DNA from: Paraburkholderia haematera
GTDB lineage: Bacteria; Pseudomonadota; Gammaproteobacteria; Burkholderiales; Burkholderiaceae
Length of the DNA: 64,000 nucleotides
Direction of reading: 5' to 3'
Assembly (NCBI RefSeq): GCF_905220975.1
Contig: NZ_CAJNBK010000013.1
Coordinates: 95,671 to 159,670 of the forward strand
Notes under the pieces: generated by a model
The model's database searches: none
The model's input: the letters and a program-made list of their open reading frames with translations, nothing else
Told to the model about the DNA's origin: nothing
Made by a program: the position numbers and the translations under genes
Shown: piece after piece, positions 48,223 to 57,698 of the stretch
Numbering within the stretch: the stretch's first letter is position 1
Layout of the letters: each line of letters begins with the position of its first letter

Positions 48223-50721
48223 ATGCCGTGGTTCATCCTAGTGCTCGTCATTGCCGCGCTCGCGCTCGTCTACGTTCAGGCGCGCGCTTCATGGTGGCTT
48301 GCCTTCATGATCGTCTGGGTGGCAGCCGCGCATGTCAGCGGAGCAGCGGGCCCGGTGGCGACGACGGCGCTCGCGATCATCTTCGTCCTCCCCGCCCTCG
48401 TTCTTACGATCAAACCACTGCGCCGCGCGTGGCTCGCGAAGCCGGTCCTCGACATCTTCCGCAAAATCCTGCTGGAGATGTCACCGACCGAGCGCGATGC
48501 TATCGAAGCCGGCACCGTCTGGTGGGACGCCCAACTGTTCTCCGGACGCCCGCATTGGGACACCCTGCTCGGCTACGGCCCGGCCACGCTCACCGCCGAG
48601 GAACAGGCGTTTCTCGACGTCGAATGCGAGCATCTGTGCGATCTGGCGAACGACTGGGAAACCACCATGGTGTGGCAGGATCTGTCGCCGGAAACCTGGC
48701 AGTACATCAAGGCACAAGGCTTTCTCGGCATGATCATTCCGAAGCGGTACGGCGGCAAGCAGTTCTCCGCGTATGCGCATTCGCAGGTCATCATGAAGCT
48801 CTCCACGCGCTGCTCGGCCGCCGCCGTTTCGGTGATGGTGCCGAACTCGCTTGGCCCCGCTGAACTGCTGATGCATTACGGCACCGAAGAGCAGAAAAAT
48901 CATTATCTGCCGCGGCTCGCTCGCGGCGACGATATCCCCTGCTTCGCGTTGACGAGCCCTTATGCGGGTTCGGATGCGGCAGCGATTCCCGACGTCGGCA
49001 TCGTCTGCAAGGGCACGTTCGAAGGCCGCGAAACGCTGGGTTTTCGCGTTACCTGGGACAAGCGCTATATCACGCTCGGGCCGATCGCCACCGTGCTCGG
49101 CCTCGCGTTCCGCGCGCTCGATCCCGACCATCTGCTCGGCTCGAATGAAGAACCGGGTATCACCTGTGCGCTGATTCCGACCGACCATCCGGGTGTCAAT
49201 ATCGGCCGCCGTCACTGGCCGCTGAACGCGGTGTTTCAGAACGGTCCGAACTCCGGCAAAGACGTCTTCATTCCGCTCGACTGGGTAATCGGCGGCCGCG
49301 CGCAAGTCGGCAACGGCTGGCGCATGCTGATGGAGTGTCTCGCGGCGGGCCGCGCGATTTCGCTGCCCTCGTCGAATGTGGGGATGGCGAAGATCGCCGT
49401 GCGTGGCACCGGGGCCTATGCCGCGATTCGCCGCCAGTTCCGCACCGCCGTCGGCAAGTTCGAAGGCGTGCAGGAAGCGCTCGGCCGCATGGGCGGCAAT
49501 CTCTATGTGATGGACGCCGCGCGCCGCCTGTCCGCGCATGCGGTGGACCTCGGCGAAAAACCCTCGGTGATTTCGGCGATCGCGAAGTATCACATCACCG
49601 AACGTGCCCGCATGGTCATCAACGACGGCATGGACGTCGCCGCCGGCAAGGGCATCTGCATGGGTCCGTCGAACTTTCTTGCGCGCGCCTATCAGCAGGT
49701 GCCGATCGCGATCACCGTGGAAGGCGCGAACATCCTCACGCGTTGCCTGATCATCTTCGGCCAGGGTGCGATTCGCTGCCATCCGTATGTGCTGAAGGAA
49801 ATGGCAGCCACGCGCGAGACGGATCGCGCCAGGGCGCTGCGCGATTTCGATGCGGCTTTCTTCGGCCACGTCAGCTTCACGCTCTCCAACGTCGTGCGCA
49901 GTTTCGTTTATGGCATCACGGGCGGCGCGTTCATCGCCAAACCGCGTACGGCGTACGCGCCGCTGCTGCCGTACTACCGCGCAGCGACCCGCATGTCGAG
50001 CGCATTCGCGCTGCTCGCCGACGTCTCCATGTTCGTGCTCGGCGGCGATCTGAAACGGCGTGAGCGCATTTCCGGGCGTCTGGGCGATGTGCTCTCGCAG
50101 CTCTACCTGATCTCAGCGACACTCAAGCGCTTTGAAGACGAAGGCCGTCAGGAAGAAGATCTGCCGCTGGTGCGCTGGGGCGTCGAAGACTCGCTGTACA
50201 AGGCGCAACATGCGCTCGACGGCGTACTCGCGAACTACCCGAACCGCCTCGCCGCGAATCTCGTGCGCGTGCTGGCCTTCCCGTTCGGCCTGCCGTATCG
50301 CGAGCCGTCCGATCGCCTCGGCACCGAGATCGCGGAGCTGATGCAAACGCCGGGCGCGGCGCGCAACCGCCTCGTGTCCGACTCGTATGTGCCGCATCCG
50401 GATGTCGATGCGCTCGGCTACGGCGAACTCGTGTTCGCGCTCAACCCGCGCTTCACGCAGATCGACCAGAAACTGCGTGAAGCGGTCAAGCAAGGCCTGC
50501 TCGAACCGATGCCGCAGAGCTTGCCGCAACTGGCCGCGTGGACCGAAGCGGCCCAGCACAAAGGCCTGATCGATGCCGACGATCGCCGCGTGCTCGAAGA
50601 CTACGCGCGGTATGGCGCGCAAGTCGTGCAGGTCGACGACTTCCCCGCCGACTTCGATATGCTCGCCAACTTGCAAAAGCGCAAGGACGCGCTCGAAAAA
50701 GCGCTGGAACTCGCGGCCTGA
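48223..50721 (+). CDS. fadE: Acyl-CoA dehydrogenase, FadE type
   Basis: 832 residues; E. coli FadE has 814. Two N-terminal membrane segments (MPWFILVLVIAALALVYVQA, AGPVATTALAIIFVLPALVL) anchor it to the inner membrane. The dehydrogenase core contains GFLGMIIPKRYGGKQFSAYA, FALTSPYAGSDAAAIPDVGI, VFQNGPNSGKDVFIPLDWVI and PIAITVEGANILTRCLIIFG, in which TVEGANIL holds the likely catalytic Glu. A FadE-specific C-terminal domain (DUF1974) follows. It catalyses the first oxidation of beta-oxidation. The ATG at 48223 has a perfect AGGAGG 8 bases upstream. Confidence 0.95.
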   Translation: MPWFILVLVIAALALVYVQARASWWLAFMIVWVAAAHVSGAAGPVATTALAIIFVLPALVLTIKPLRRAWLAKPVLDIFRKILLEMSPTERDAIEAGTVWWDAQLFSGRPHWDTLLGYGPATLTAEEQAFLDVECEHLCDLANDWETTMVWQDLSPETWQYIKAQGFLGMIIPKRYGGKQFSAYAHSQVIMKLSTRCSAAAVSVMVPNSLGPAELLMHYGTEEQKNHYLPRLARGDDIPCFALTSPYAGSDAAAIPDVGIVCKGTFEGRETLGFRVTWDKRYITLGPIATVLGLAFRALDPDHLLGSNEEPGITCALIPTDHPGVNIGRRHWPLNAVFQNGPNSGKDVFIPLDWVIGGRAQVGNGWRMLMECLAAGRAISLPSSNVGMAKIAVRGTGAYAAIRRQFRTAVGKFEGVQEALGRMGGNLYVMDAARRLSAHAVDLGEKPSVISAIAKYHITERARMVINDGMDVAAGKGICMGPSNFLARAYQQVPIAITVEGANILTRCLIIFGQGAIRCHPYVLKEMAATRETDRARALRDFDAAFFGHVSFTLSNVVRSFVYGITGGAFIAKPRTAYAPLLPYYRAATRMSSAFALLADVSMFVLGGDLKRRERISGRLGDVLSQLYLISATLKRFEDEGRQEEDLPLVRWGVEDSLYKAQHALDGVLANYPNRLAANLVRVLAFPFGLPYREPSDRLGTEIAELMQTPGAARNRLVSDSYVPHPDVDALGYGELVFALNPRFTQIDQKLREAVKQGLLEPMPQSLPQLAAWTEAAQHKGLIDADDRRVLEDYARYGAQVVQVDDFPADFDMLANLQKRKDALEKALELAA

Positions 50722-50843
50722 GTACCTTAAAAAAACATCCAGGCGGGGCACACGCAGATGCCCCAAACTGGGTGCACACTGACACACGTCCGACTTCCCC
50801 CAGGGGACTTCCTTCGACCGTGGCCAGCGGAGCAACCAAGAAT

Positions 50844-52256
50844 ATGAACGACTCTTATCTGAACTTCGTCAATTCGCCATTCGGCGCGCGCCTCGCGCGC
50901 TCGTTAGGCCTGCCGAAGCCTGAGGTACTGCGCCGCTATCGCGCGGACCAGCCCGAGTTCGACGGCCTGATCGCGATCGGCGCGGGCCGCGAGCCGCATC
51001 TGCTCGACGCGCTCGCGAATCTCGTGGCGGGCATCGGCATGACCAGCGTGGCGCATGAAAGCGCGGGGCTGTGGGTGCCGCTCGCGCATCGCCATGGTTT
51101 GATGACCGGCCGATTCGAGGCCGCGGAATCCGGTTCGCACGGCAAGCTCACCGCCCTGCTATTCGACGCGAGCGGTATCGAAGACAGCAGTCAGCTCGAA
51201 CCGCTGCATGGTTTCTTCCACGATACGTTGCGCTCGCTCGGCAAGTGCGGCCGCATCATCGTGCTGGGGCGGCCGCCGGAAGCCTGCGCGACCCCGCGCC
51301 AATGGACCGCGCAGCGCGCGCTCGAAGGCCTCACGCGTTCGCTCGGCAAGGAAGCACGGCGCGGCATTACCGCGAATCTCGTCTATGTGGAGCAAGGCGC
51401 CGAAACCGGTATCGAAGCGACGTTGCGATTCTTTCTATCGCCGCGCTCCGCCTATGTGTCGGGACAGGTCGTGCGCATCGGCGCGCGGGCCGGCACCGGG
51501 ACCATGCCGGCGTTCGACTGGCATCAGCCACTGGCGGGCCGGCGGGCCGTGGTCACCGGTGCCGCGCGCGGCATTGGCGCGTCGATTGCGAGCGTGCTCG
51601 CTGCGGAAGGCGCGCACGTCATCGGCATCGACATCCCGTCGGCGCGCGAGGCGCTCGACGCGACGATGCGCCAGTTGAACGGCACCGCCCTCGCCTTCGA
51701 CATCGCCGCGCCCGAAGCGCCCGCGCAGATCGCCGCAGCGCTCGACGAACAGGGCGTGGATATCGTCGTGCACAATGCGGGCATCACCAAGGACAAAACC
51801 ATTGCGAAGATGACCGACGCGGCGTGGCAAAGCGTGATCGACATCAACCTGTCCGCGCAGGAACGGATCGACGACGCCCTGCTCGCGGCCGGCATCTTGC
51901 GCGACGGCGGCCGCATCATCGGCGTGTCGTCGATCAGCGGCATTGCCGGCAATCTCGGCCAGACCAATTACGCCGCGTCAAAAGCCGGCGTAATCGGCCG
52001 GGTGCAAAGCATGGCACCACATCTGCGCGCGCGCGGCATCACGATCAATGCAGTCGCGCCCGGTTTTATCGAAACGCAGATGACCGCGAAGATTCCGCTG
52101 ACCATCCGCGAGGCCGGCCGCCGGATGAATTCGATGAGCCAGGGCGGCCAGCCGGTGGACGTCGCACAGACCATCGCGTGGCTCGCGCATCCGGGATCGG
52201 CGGGCGTCAGCGGCCAGATCGTGCGCGTATGCGGACAAAGCCTGATTGGAGCGTGA
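50844..52256 (+). CDS. High-molecular-weight FabG-type 3-oxoacyl reductase / 3-hydroxyacyl-CoA dehydrogenase
   Basis: 470 residues, twice a normal FabG. The N-terminal ~220 residues (MNDSYLNFVNSPFGARLARS) form a degenerate Rossmann domain without a glycine motif; the C-terminal half is a full SDR with VVTGAARGIGASIASVLAAE, the Ser in GVSSISGIAGNLGQTNYAAS and the catalytic Y-x-x-x-K in YAASKAGVIGRV. This is the layout of mycobacterial FabG4, an NADH-dependent ketoacyl-CoA reductase. Placed between fadE and a MaoC hydratase, it probably performs the 3-hydroxyacyl-CoA dehydrogenase step of beta-oxidation (inference). Starts 122 bases after fadE. Confidence 0.9.
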   Translation: MNDSYLNFVNSPFGARLARSLGLPKPEVLRRYRADQPEFDGLIAIGAGREPHLLDALANLVAGIGMTSVAHESAGLWVPLAHRHGLMTGRFEAAESGSHGKLTALLFDASGIEDSSQLEPLHGFFHDTLRSLGKCGRIIVLGRPPEACATPRQWTAQRALEGLTRSLGKEARRGITANLVYVEQGAETGIEATLRFFLSPRSAYVSGQVVRIGARAGTGTMPAFDWHQPLAGRRAVVTGAARGIGASIASVLAAEGAHVIGIDIPSAREALDATMRQLNGTALAFDIAAPEAPAQIAAALDEQGVDIVVHNAGITKDKTIAKMTDAAWQSVIDINLSAQERIDDALLAAGILRDGGRIIGVSSISGIAGNLGQTNYAASKAGVIGRVQSMAPHLRARGITINAVAPGFIETQMTAKIPLTIREAGRRMNSMSQGGQPVDVAQTIAWLAHPGSAGVSGQIVRVCGQSLIGA

Positions 52257-52258
52257 GC

Positions 52259-53179
52259 ATGGCTGAGCCGGGTGATCCGTTCACGAGTGGTCAAAGTGCG
52301 GGCGCGGTCCGTCCGAAGACCGTCGTCATCGAGCAATTGCCGGCGCCGGCGAAGCTGTATGGGCGCGCGTTGTCGGGCATCGTCAAACGCGGGCGCGACT
52401 CGCACTTGCCGGCGTTGCGCCTCGTGCGTCCCGCGGTGGCCCTCGACCCAGGACCGGTCTGGCGGTATGCGCGGGTCTGCGGCTTCATCCCCGAGCACGG
52501 CGTGCCGCTCACGTATCCGCATCTGCTGGCCTTCCCCCTGCATCTGCTGATGCTGACCGACCCCGCGTTTCCCTGGCCGGCGCTCGGCCTCGTGCATCTG
52601 GCGAATCACGTGCGGCTGCGCCGGCCGCTCGCTTACAAGGACATGTTGCGCGTCGAGGTGGAATTCGGCACGCTGCTGCGTCACGACAAGGGCCAGGCGT
52701 TCGTGCTGCATACCCGCATGTATCGCCGCGGCGAAGCGGTATGGGACGGCGACAGCGTCTATCTGAAACGTAGCGTGCCGGCGAGCGGCAGCCCCCTCGA
52801 TCCGCTGGAACTCGGGCAGGACGCGCTGGAGCGCATCTCGCGCTGGCAACTACCGCCGCAACTGGGGCGCGACTACGCGAGCGTGTCCGGCGACTACAAC
52901 CCGATTCACCTGACTGCGCTGTCCGCGAAAGCATTCGGCTTTCCGCGCGCCATTGCGCATGGCATGTGGACGCTGGCGCGCGCCGTCTCCGCGCTGCAAC
53001 CGCCGAAACCGCTCGCGGAGGCCACACTCTCCGCCGAATTCAAATTGCCGATGCTGCTGCCGGGCGAAGCGTCGCTGTGGAGCGCGTTGCCCTCGTTGAT
53101 CGAGCGGGACATCGAAGTACGCGACATCGCCGGAGAAAAACCGCATTTGCGCGGTCGCATGCAATGGAGGCTGCTATGA
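52259..53179 (+). CDS. MaoC-like enoyl-CoA hydratase, double hot-dog
   Basis: 306 residues from the ATG at 52259, 2 bases after the reductase stop. The C-terminal hot-dog has the hydratase motif YASVSGDYNPIHLTALSAKA then FGFPRAIAHGMWTLARAVSA, with the Asp-x-x-x-x-His pair (GDYNPIH). The N-terminal half is a degenerate hot-dog (LTYPHLLAFPLHLLMLTDPA, FPWPALGLVHLANHVRLRRP). Such proteins hydrate trans-2-enoyl-CoA. Together with the preceding reductase it would replace FadB; stereochemistry (R or S) is not decided by sequence. GGAGCGTGAGC precedes the start. Confidence 0.9.
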   Translation: MAEPGDPFTSGQSAGAVRPKTVVIEQLPAPAKLYGRALSGIVKRGRDSHLPALRLVRPAVALDPGPVWRYARVCGFIPEHGVPLTYPHLLAFPLHLLMLTDPAFPWPALGLVHLANHVRLRRPLAYKDMLRVEVEFGTLLRHDKGQAFVLHTRMYRRGEAVWDGDSVYLKRSVPASGSPLDPLELGQDALERISRWQLPPQLGRDYASVSGDYNPIHLTALSAKAFGFPRAIAHGMWTLARAVSALQPPKPLAEATLSAEFKLPMLLPGEASLWSALPSLIERDIEVRDIAGEKPHLRGRMQWRLL

Positions 53180-53348
53180 GGCAAACGCACCCGCGCGCAA
53201 GTTTTCGTCACTGCATGGAATTGAAGCCGCCTGAAAATCGTTGTTGAGCTAACGGAATCGTCAACGCAAATAAGCCTTAATTGCGATTCACGCCATTTGC
53301 ATCATTCGCACCATTGAATAACCAGGGAACGACCCAAAGGAGCCGAGC

Positions 53349-54650
53349 ATGTCCAACCCGCAACCCGCCGTGCGCCGCGTCGCCATCATCGGCGGCAACC
53401 GGATTCCGTTTGCCCGCTCGAACACCGCTTACGCGACCGCGTCGAATCAGGACATGCTGACCTTCACGCTGCAAGGCCTGATCGATCGCTACAACCTGCA
53501 CGGCGAACGCCTGGGTGAAGTGGCGGCCGGCGCCGTCATCAAGCACTCGCGCGATTTCAACCTGACGCGCGAATCCGTGCTGTCCACCACACTTGCGAAA
53601 GAAACGCCGGCCTACGACGTGCAGCAGGCCTGCGGCACCGGGCTGGAAGCGGCCATTCTTGTCGCCAACAAAATCGCCCTCGGGCAGATCGAGGTGGGTA
53701 TCGCGGGCGGTGTCGATACGACATCCGATGCACCGATCGGCGTCAACGAGCGCATGCGCAAAATCCTGCTCGAAGCGAATCGCGGCAAGAGCACCGGCCA
53801 ACGCGTCGGCGCACTGGCCAAACTGCGGCCGGGCATGTTTTTCAAGCCGCTTCTGCCGCGCAACGGCGAACCGCGCACCGGGCTGTCGATGGGCGAGCAT
53901 TGCGAACTGATGGCCAAACGCTGGAACATCTCGCGCGAAGCGCAGGACGTGCTCGCTTACGACAGCCACCGCAAGCTCACCGAGGCGTATGCGCGCGGCT
54001 TCGTCAACGATCTCATGACGCCCTACCGTGGCCTTGCGCGCGACAACAATCTGCGCTCCGACCTGACGCTCGAAAAACTCTCCGGTCTGAAGCCGGTATT
54101 CGACCGCGACGCAGGCACGCTGACCGCCGGCAATTCAACACCGTTGACCGACGGCGCATCCGCCGTGCTGCTGGCAAGCGAGGATTGGGCGGCCCGGCAT
54201 AACCTGCCGGTGCTGGCGTATCTGAGCTGGTCCGAAACCGCCGCCGTCGACTTTTTCGACAAGAAAGAAGGCCTGCTGATGGCGCCCGCTTATGCCGTGC
54301 CGCGCATGCTGGCGCGCGCCGGGCTCGCCTTGCAGGATTTCGATCTGTACGAGATTCACGAAGCCTTTGCCGCGCAGGTGTTGTGCACGCTCGCCGCATG
54401 GCAGGATGACGAATATTGCCGCACGCAGCTCGGTTTGCCGGGACCACTCGGCGCGATCGATCGGGCAAAATTGAATGTGAACGGCAGCTCGCTCGCCACC
54501 GGCCATCCGTTTGCCGCCACGGGTGGCCGCATCGTCGCCGGGCTCGCGAAAATGCTCGCGCAACTCGATAAGCCGGCCGGCACCGCACGCGGGCTGATCT
54601 CGATTTGCGCGGCGGGTGGCCAGGGCGTGGTGGCAATTCTGGAACGCTGA
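53349..54650 (+). CDS. Acetyl-CoA C-acyltransferase (thiolase, FadI-like)
   Basis: 433 residues, longer than FadA (387) and near FadI (436). Catalytic Cys95 lies in DVQQACGTGLEAAIL, the catalytic His in FDLYEIHEAFAAQVL, and the second His in GSSLATGHPFAATGG. The C-terminal cysteine motif reads SICAAGGQGVVAILER, where C-x-x-G-G-Q-G is intact. The insertion between residues 130-180 (RGKSTGQRVGALAKLRPGMF) is typical of FadI-type and trifunctional beta subunits. It performs the last step of beta-oxidation. A GGAGC Shine-Dalgarno lies 8 bases before the ATG. Confidence 0.93.
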   Translation: MSNPQPAVRRVAIIGGNRIPFARSNTAYATASNQDMLTFTLQGLIDRYNLHGERLGEVAAGAVIKHSRDFNLTRESVLSTTLAKETPAYDVQQACGTGLEAAILVANKIALGQIEVGIAGGVDTTSDAPIGVNERMRKILLEANRGKSTGQRVGALAKLRPGMFFKPLLPRNGEPRTGLSMGEHCELMAKRWNISREAQDVLAYDSHRKLTEAYARGFVNDLMTPYRGLARDNNLRSDLTLEKLSGLKPVFDRDAGTLTAGNSTPLTDGASAVLLASEDWAARHNLPVLAYLSWSETAAVDFFDKKEGLLMAPAYAVPRMLARAGLALQDFDLYEIHEAFAAQVLCTLAAWQDDEYCRTQLGLPGPLGAIDRAKLNVNGSSLATGHPFAATGGRIVAGLAKMLAQLDKPAGTARGLISICAAGGQGVVAILER

Positions 54651-54799
54651 GCGCCGCGGTTGGCTCAGCGCGTGTTTCAATGAATGCCTGGCTTCCAAGG
54701 CGACCGCAATGACCGCGTTGATCGCTGCTTTGATGACTTCATGACTGGCTGCAAGACCAGCACACAAACGGATGAAGCCCCTGCTTCAGGAGACGACCG

Positions 54800-56605
54800 A
54801 TGACCCAGCCCACGCAAGCCCCGCTCTCGCCCGCCGCCGCAAACGCACCGCTCGCAAACGCAGCGGACCCGATGCCTGGTCAAGCGGTGAATCACGCGCC
54901 CAACACCGACGGCATCTGGTACGCGTCGTATCCGGCAGACGTACCGCGTGAGATCGACGTCAACCAGTACGAATCGCTCGTGCAGTTCTTCGACGAATGC
55001 ATCGCGCAGTTCCGAGAGCGCGTGGCGTATGTGAGCGTGGGCGCGAACATGACGTATGGCGAGCTGGGCCGCAAGGCGGCTGCCTTCGCCGCGTATCTGC
55101 AAAGCATCGGCGTGAAGTCCGGCGAGCGCGTCGCGATCATGCTGCCGAACACGTTTCAATATCCGGTGTCGCTGTTCGGCGTGCTCAAGGCGGGCGGCGT
55201 GGTGGTCAACGTCAATCCGCTCTACACGGTGCGCGAGCTTGCGCATCAACTGAAGGACAGCGGCGCGCAAACCATCATCGTGTTCGAGAACTTCGCCAAG
55301 ACCGTTGAAGATGCGCTGCCGGGCACCAAGGTGCAGAACGTTATCGTGACCGGCCTCGGCGATCTGCTCGCCGACGGCCTGAATCTGAAGGGACGCCTGC
55401 TCAATTTCATGCTGCGCCACGTGAAGAAGATGGTGCCGAAGTACAACCTGCCGAAAGCCGTGCCGCTGCTCGAAGCGCTCGCGATCGGCTACACGCGGCC
55501 GCTGACGCCCGTGCGCCCCACTCACAACGACATTGCCTTCCTGCAATACACCGGCGGCACCACCGGCGTGGCCAAAGGCGCGATGCTCACGCACAGGAAC
55601 ATCATCGCCAACCTGTTGCAGGCGAAGGCGTGGTCCGAAGGCCAGTTGAGCGGCGAGATCGAAACGGTGCTCACGCCGCTGCCGCTTTATCACATCTATT
55701 CGCTGACGGTGAACGCGCTGATCTTCATGGGGCTCGGCGGGCGCAATATTCTGATCGCCAATCCGCGCGACATGAAACGCGTGATGATGATCATCCGTCA
55801 CGAGAAATTCACCGGCATGACAGCTGTGAACACGCTCTACAACGCGTTCCTCGACAACGAAGAGTTCTGCAAGCGCGACTTCTCGAACCTGAAGCTCGCG
55901 ATGGCGGGCGGTATGGCCACGCAGAAGTCGGTTGCCGATCGCTTCAAGGCGGTCACCGGCAAGCCGATCATCGAAGGCTATGGACTGACCGAGTGCTCGC
56001 CGATCGTGTCGATGAATCCGGTCGACCTGAGCAATATGCGCGACTTCGAAGGCTCGATCGGCTTGCCCGCGCCATCCACGCAAGTGCGCTTCAGGAAAGA
56101 CGACGGCGCGTGGGCGAACATCGGCGAAGCGGGCGAATTGTGCGTGAAAGGGCCACAGGTGATGAAAGGCTACTGGAATCGCCCGGAAGAAACCGCCAAG
56201 GTGATCGACGACGACGGCTGGCTCGCCACCGGCGACATCGGCGTGATGGATTCGCGCGGCTTCATCCGTCTGATCGACCGGAAGAAGGACATGATCCTGG
56301 TGTCGGGTTTCAACGTCTATCCGAACGAGATCGAAGACGTGATCGCAACGCTTCCGGATGTGCGCGAAGTCGCCGCAATCGGCGTGCCCGATGCGGCGCA
56401 AGGCGAGCGGGTGAAGGTGTTCATCGTCAAGCGCAATCCGTCGCTGACCGTGGAACAGGTGATCGCCCACTGCCGCAAAAACCTCACAGGGTACAAGGTG
56501 CCGAAGCTCGTCGAGTTTCGCGACGAGCTGCCGCAAACCAACGTCGGCAAGATTCTGCGCCGCGCGCTGCGCGACGAGGAACTCGCGAAGCAAAAACCTG
56601 CCTGA
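54800..56605 (+). CDS. fadD: Long-chain fatty acid--CoA ligase
   Basis: 601 residues. Activates fatty acids for beta-oxidation at the inner face of the membrane. ATP/AMP motif is FLQYTGGTTGVAKGAMLTHR; the acyl-binding motif region is MKGYWNRPEETAKVIDDDGW then LATGDIGVMDSRGFIRLIDR. GYGLTECSPIVS and GFNVYPNEIEDVIATLPDVR plus the C-terminal Lys in NVGKILRRALRDEEL complete the ANL signature. The N-terminal 45 residues are low complexity. E. coli FadD has 561 residues. GGAGACG precedes the ATG. It lies 149 bases after the thiolase gene on the same strand. Confidence 0.94.
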   Translation: MTQPTQAPLSPAAANAPLANAADPMPGQAVNHAPNTDGIWYASYPADVPREIDVNQYESLVQFFDECIAQFRERVAYVSVGANMTYGELGRKAAAFAAYLQSIGVKSGERVAIMLPNTFQYPVSLFGVLKAGGVVVNVNPLYTVRELAHQLKDSGAQTIIVFENFAKTVEDALPGTKVQNVIVTGLGDLLADGLNLKGRLLNFMLRHVKKMVPKYNLPKAVPLLEALAIGYTRPLTPVRPTHNDIAFLQYTGGTTGVAKGAMLTHRNIIANLLQAKAWSEGQLSGEIETVLTPLPLYHIYSLTVNALIFMGLGGRNILIANPRDMKRVMMIIRHEKFTGMTAVNTLYNAFLDNEEFCKRDFSNLKLAMAGGMATQKSVADRFKAVTGKPIIEGYGLTECSPIVSMNPVDLSNMRDFEGSIGLPAPSTQVRFRKDDGAWANIGEAGELCVKGPQVMKGYWNRPEETAKVIDDDGWLATGDIGVMDSRGFIRLIDRKKDMILVSGFNVYPNEIEDVIATLPDVREVAAIGVPDAAQGERVKVFIVKRNPSLTVEQVIAHCRKNLTGYKVPKLVEFRDELPQTNVGKILRRALRDEELAKQKPA

Positions 56606-56652
56606 CAGGCAAGGCGTTCGATATCGCGCCGGCTATCTTTTCGGAGAGATTC

Positions 56653-57684
56653 ATGAAGCACAGCTTGTCCGTACGCTCGCGCCGCTCACCGGCCTTCATG
56701 CGCCTCGCCCGTTTTTCATCGGAGACCGCGACATTGAGTGCGTCCCTGACTGCTTCATTACGCGCGGTCTCATCACGGCGAGCTCTGATCGGCGCGCTAA
56801 TAGCCGGCGTTGCTACGGTGGCCATGCCGCCGGTGTTCGCGCAGAACGACGACACGCCGCCCGCGCTCGACGCCGCCGGCGCCAGCGCCGTGAAGGCACC
56901 CGTCACGCCGTCCTCGCAGGTCGGCAAGCTCACGCTCGATCAGCAGGTCAAGTGGCTGCGCGCCGCGCAACAAAGCGGCGCAATGGAGAAGCTCGACGAC
57001 ACGCAACTGGTCGCCCTGTTCCAGTCGCTCGATCCGCTGGCGTTGCCGCGTTACATCAAGGAAGGGCCGAACGGTTACCCTTCATACGAGTTCGTCATGT
57101 CACGCTCGGAACGCATTCACGGCCAGTGGCCCGACAAGCCGGATCATATGCTGGTGCGCATCGCCCACGATCCGCTGCGAATCTACGCGAAATGGCTGCC
57201 CGACGGCGCGCACGCCGGTCAGGAAATCATCTACGACGAATCCAGACGCACCGACGAAATGTATGGCCACCTCGGCGGCATCATGAATGTCATGCCGCTG
57301 TGGACCTCGCTGAACGGCGCCCTCGCCCGTGCGCAATCGAACCACCAGGTGCGCGATCTCGGCACCGAGTACATTGCCAATCAGTACCTTTCCGAAGGCA
57401 AAAAATACATCGAGGCCGGCGTGCCGCGTTCGACTCAGGTGGAAGTGAAAACGATCGACGGCGTGCGCGTAGTGGCCTTCACCTTCGAAACGCCGAATGG
57501 CCAGCCGCAGTTCTATGCGAAGAAAGAGACGCTCGGGCTCGATCTGCGGCATCCGTATTTCCGCACGGTCGAGTCATATAACAACGACGGCAAGATCTTC
57601 GAGAAGATCGTCTTCGAAAGCATCACGCCGAAAACCTTCGACGACTCGACCTTCGATCCGAAGAACAAGGCCTATAAGTTCTAG
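56653..57684 (+). CDS. Exported DUF1571-family protein of the fatty-acid cluster
   Basis: 343 residues. After a long basic N-terminus a hydrophobic segment (RALIGALIAGVATVAMPPVF then AQ) forms a signal peptide or anchor, cutting near AQNDD. The mature domain contains YPSYEFVMSRSERIHGQWPD, KPDHMLVRIAHDPLRIYAKW, LPDGAHAGQEIIYDESRRTD and LGLDLRHPYFRTVESYNNDG, the DUF1571 pattern of periplasmic proteins with a beta-barrel-like fold related to lipid-binding LolA-type proteins (inference). It lies 47 bases after fadD, GGAGAG before the ATG, and is likely co-transcribed. A role in lipid handling at the envelope is plausible but unproven. Confidence 0.8.
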   Translation: MKHSLSVRSRRSPAFMRLARFSSETATLSASLTASLRAVSSRRALIGALIAGVATVAMPPVFAQNDDTPPALDAAGASAVKAPVTPSSQVGKLTLDQQVKWLRAAQQSGAMEKLDDTQLVALFQSLDPLALPRYIKEGPNGYPSYEFVMSRSERIHGQWPDKPDHMLVRIAHDPLRIYAKWLPDGAHAGQEIIYDESRRTDEMYGHLGGIMNVMPLWTSLNGALARAQSNHQVRDLGTEYIANQYLSEGKKYIEAGVPRSTQVEVKTIDGVRVVAFTFETPNGQPQFYAKKETLGLDLRHPYFRTVESYNNDGKIFEKIVFESITPKTFDDSTFDPKNKAYKF

Positions 57685-57698
57685 CGGTTCTGGCGGTT

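Noticed and set aside
48481..49869. Antisense frame of 462 residues opposite fadE
   Set aside because: Arg/Ala/His-rich shadow frame lacking start signals; fadE is well supported.
51071..52258. Upstream extension of the MaoC hydratase gene (702-residue reading)
   Set aside because: It overlaps the FabG-type reductase in another frame; the family N-terminus and a ribosome binding site mark 52259.
54677..56593. Long antisense frame (638 residues) opposite fadD
   Set aside because: Composition (His/Arg/Val/Leu rich, no domain) is that of the antisense frame of a high-G+C gene; the sense strand is clearly fadD.
55630..56652. Large upstream extension of the DUF1571 gene (684-residue reading)
   Set aside because: The extension runs in a different frame through fadD and is arginine-rich shadow sequence; a signal peptide and ribosome binding site mark the start at 56653.
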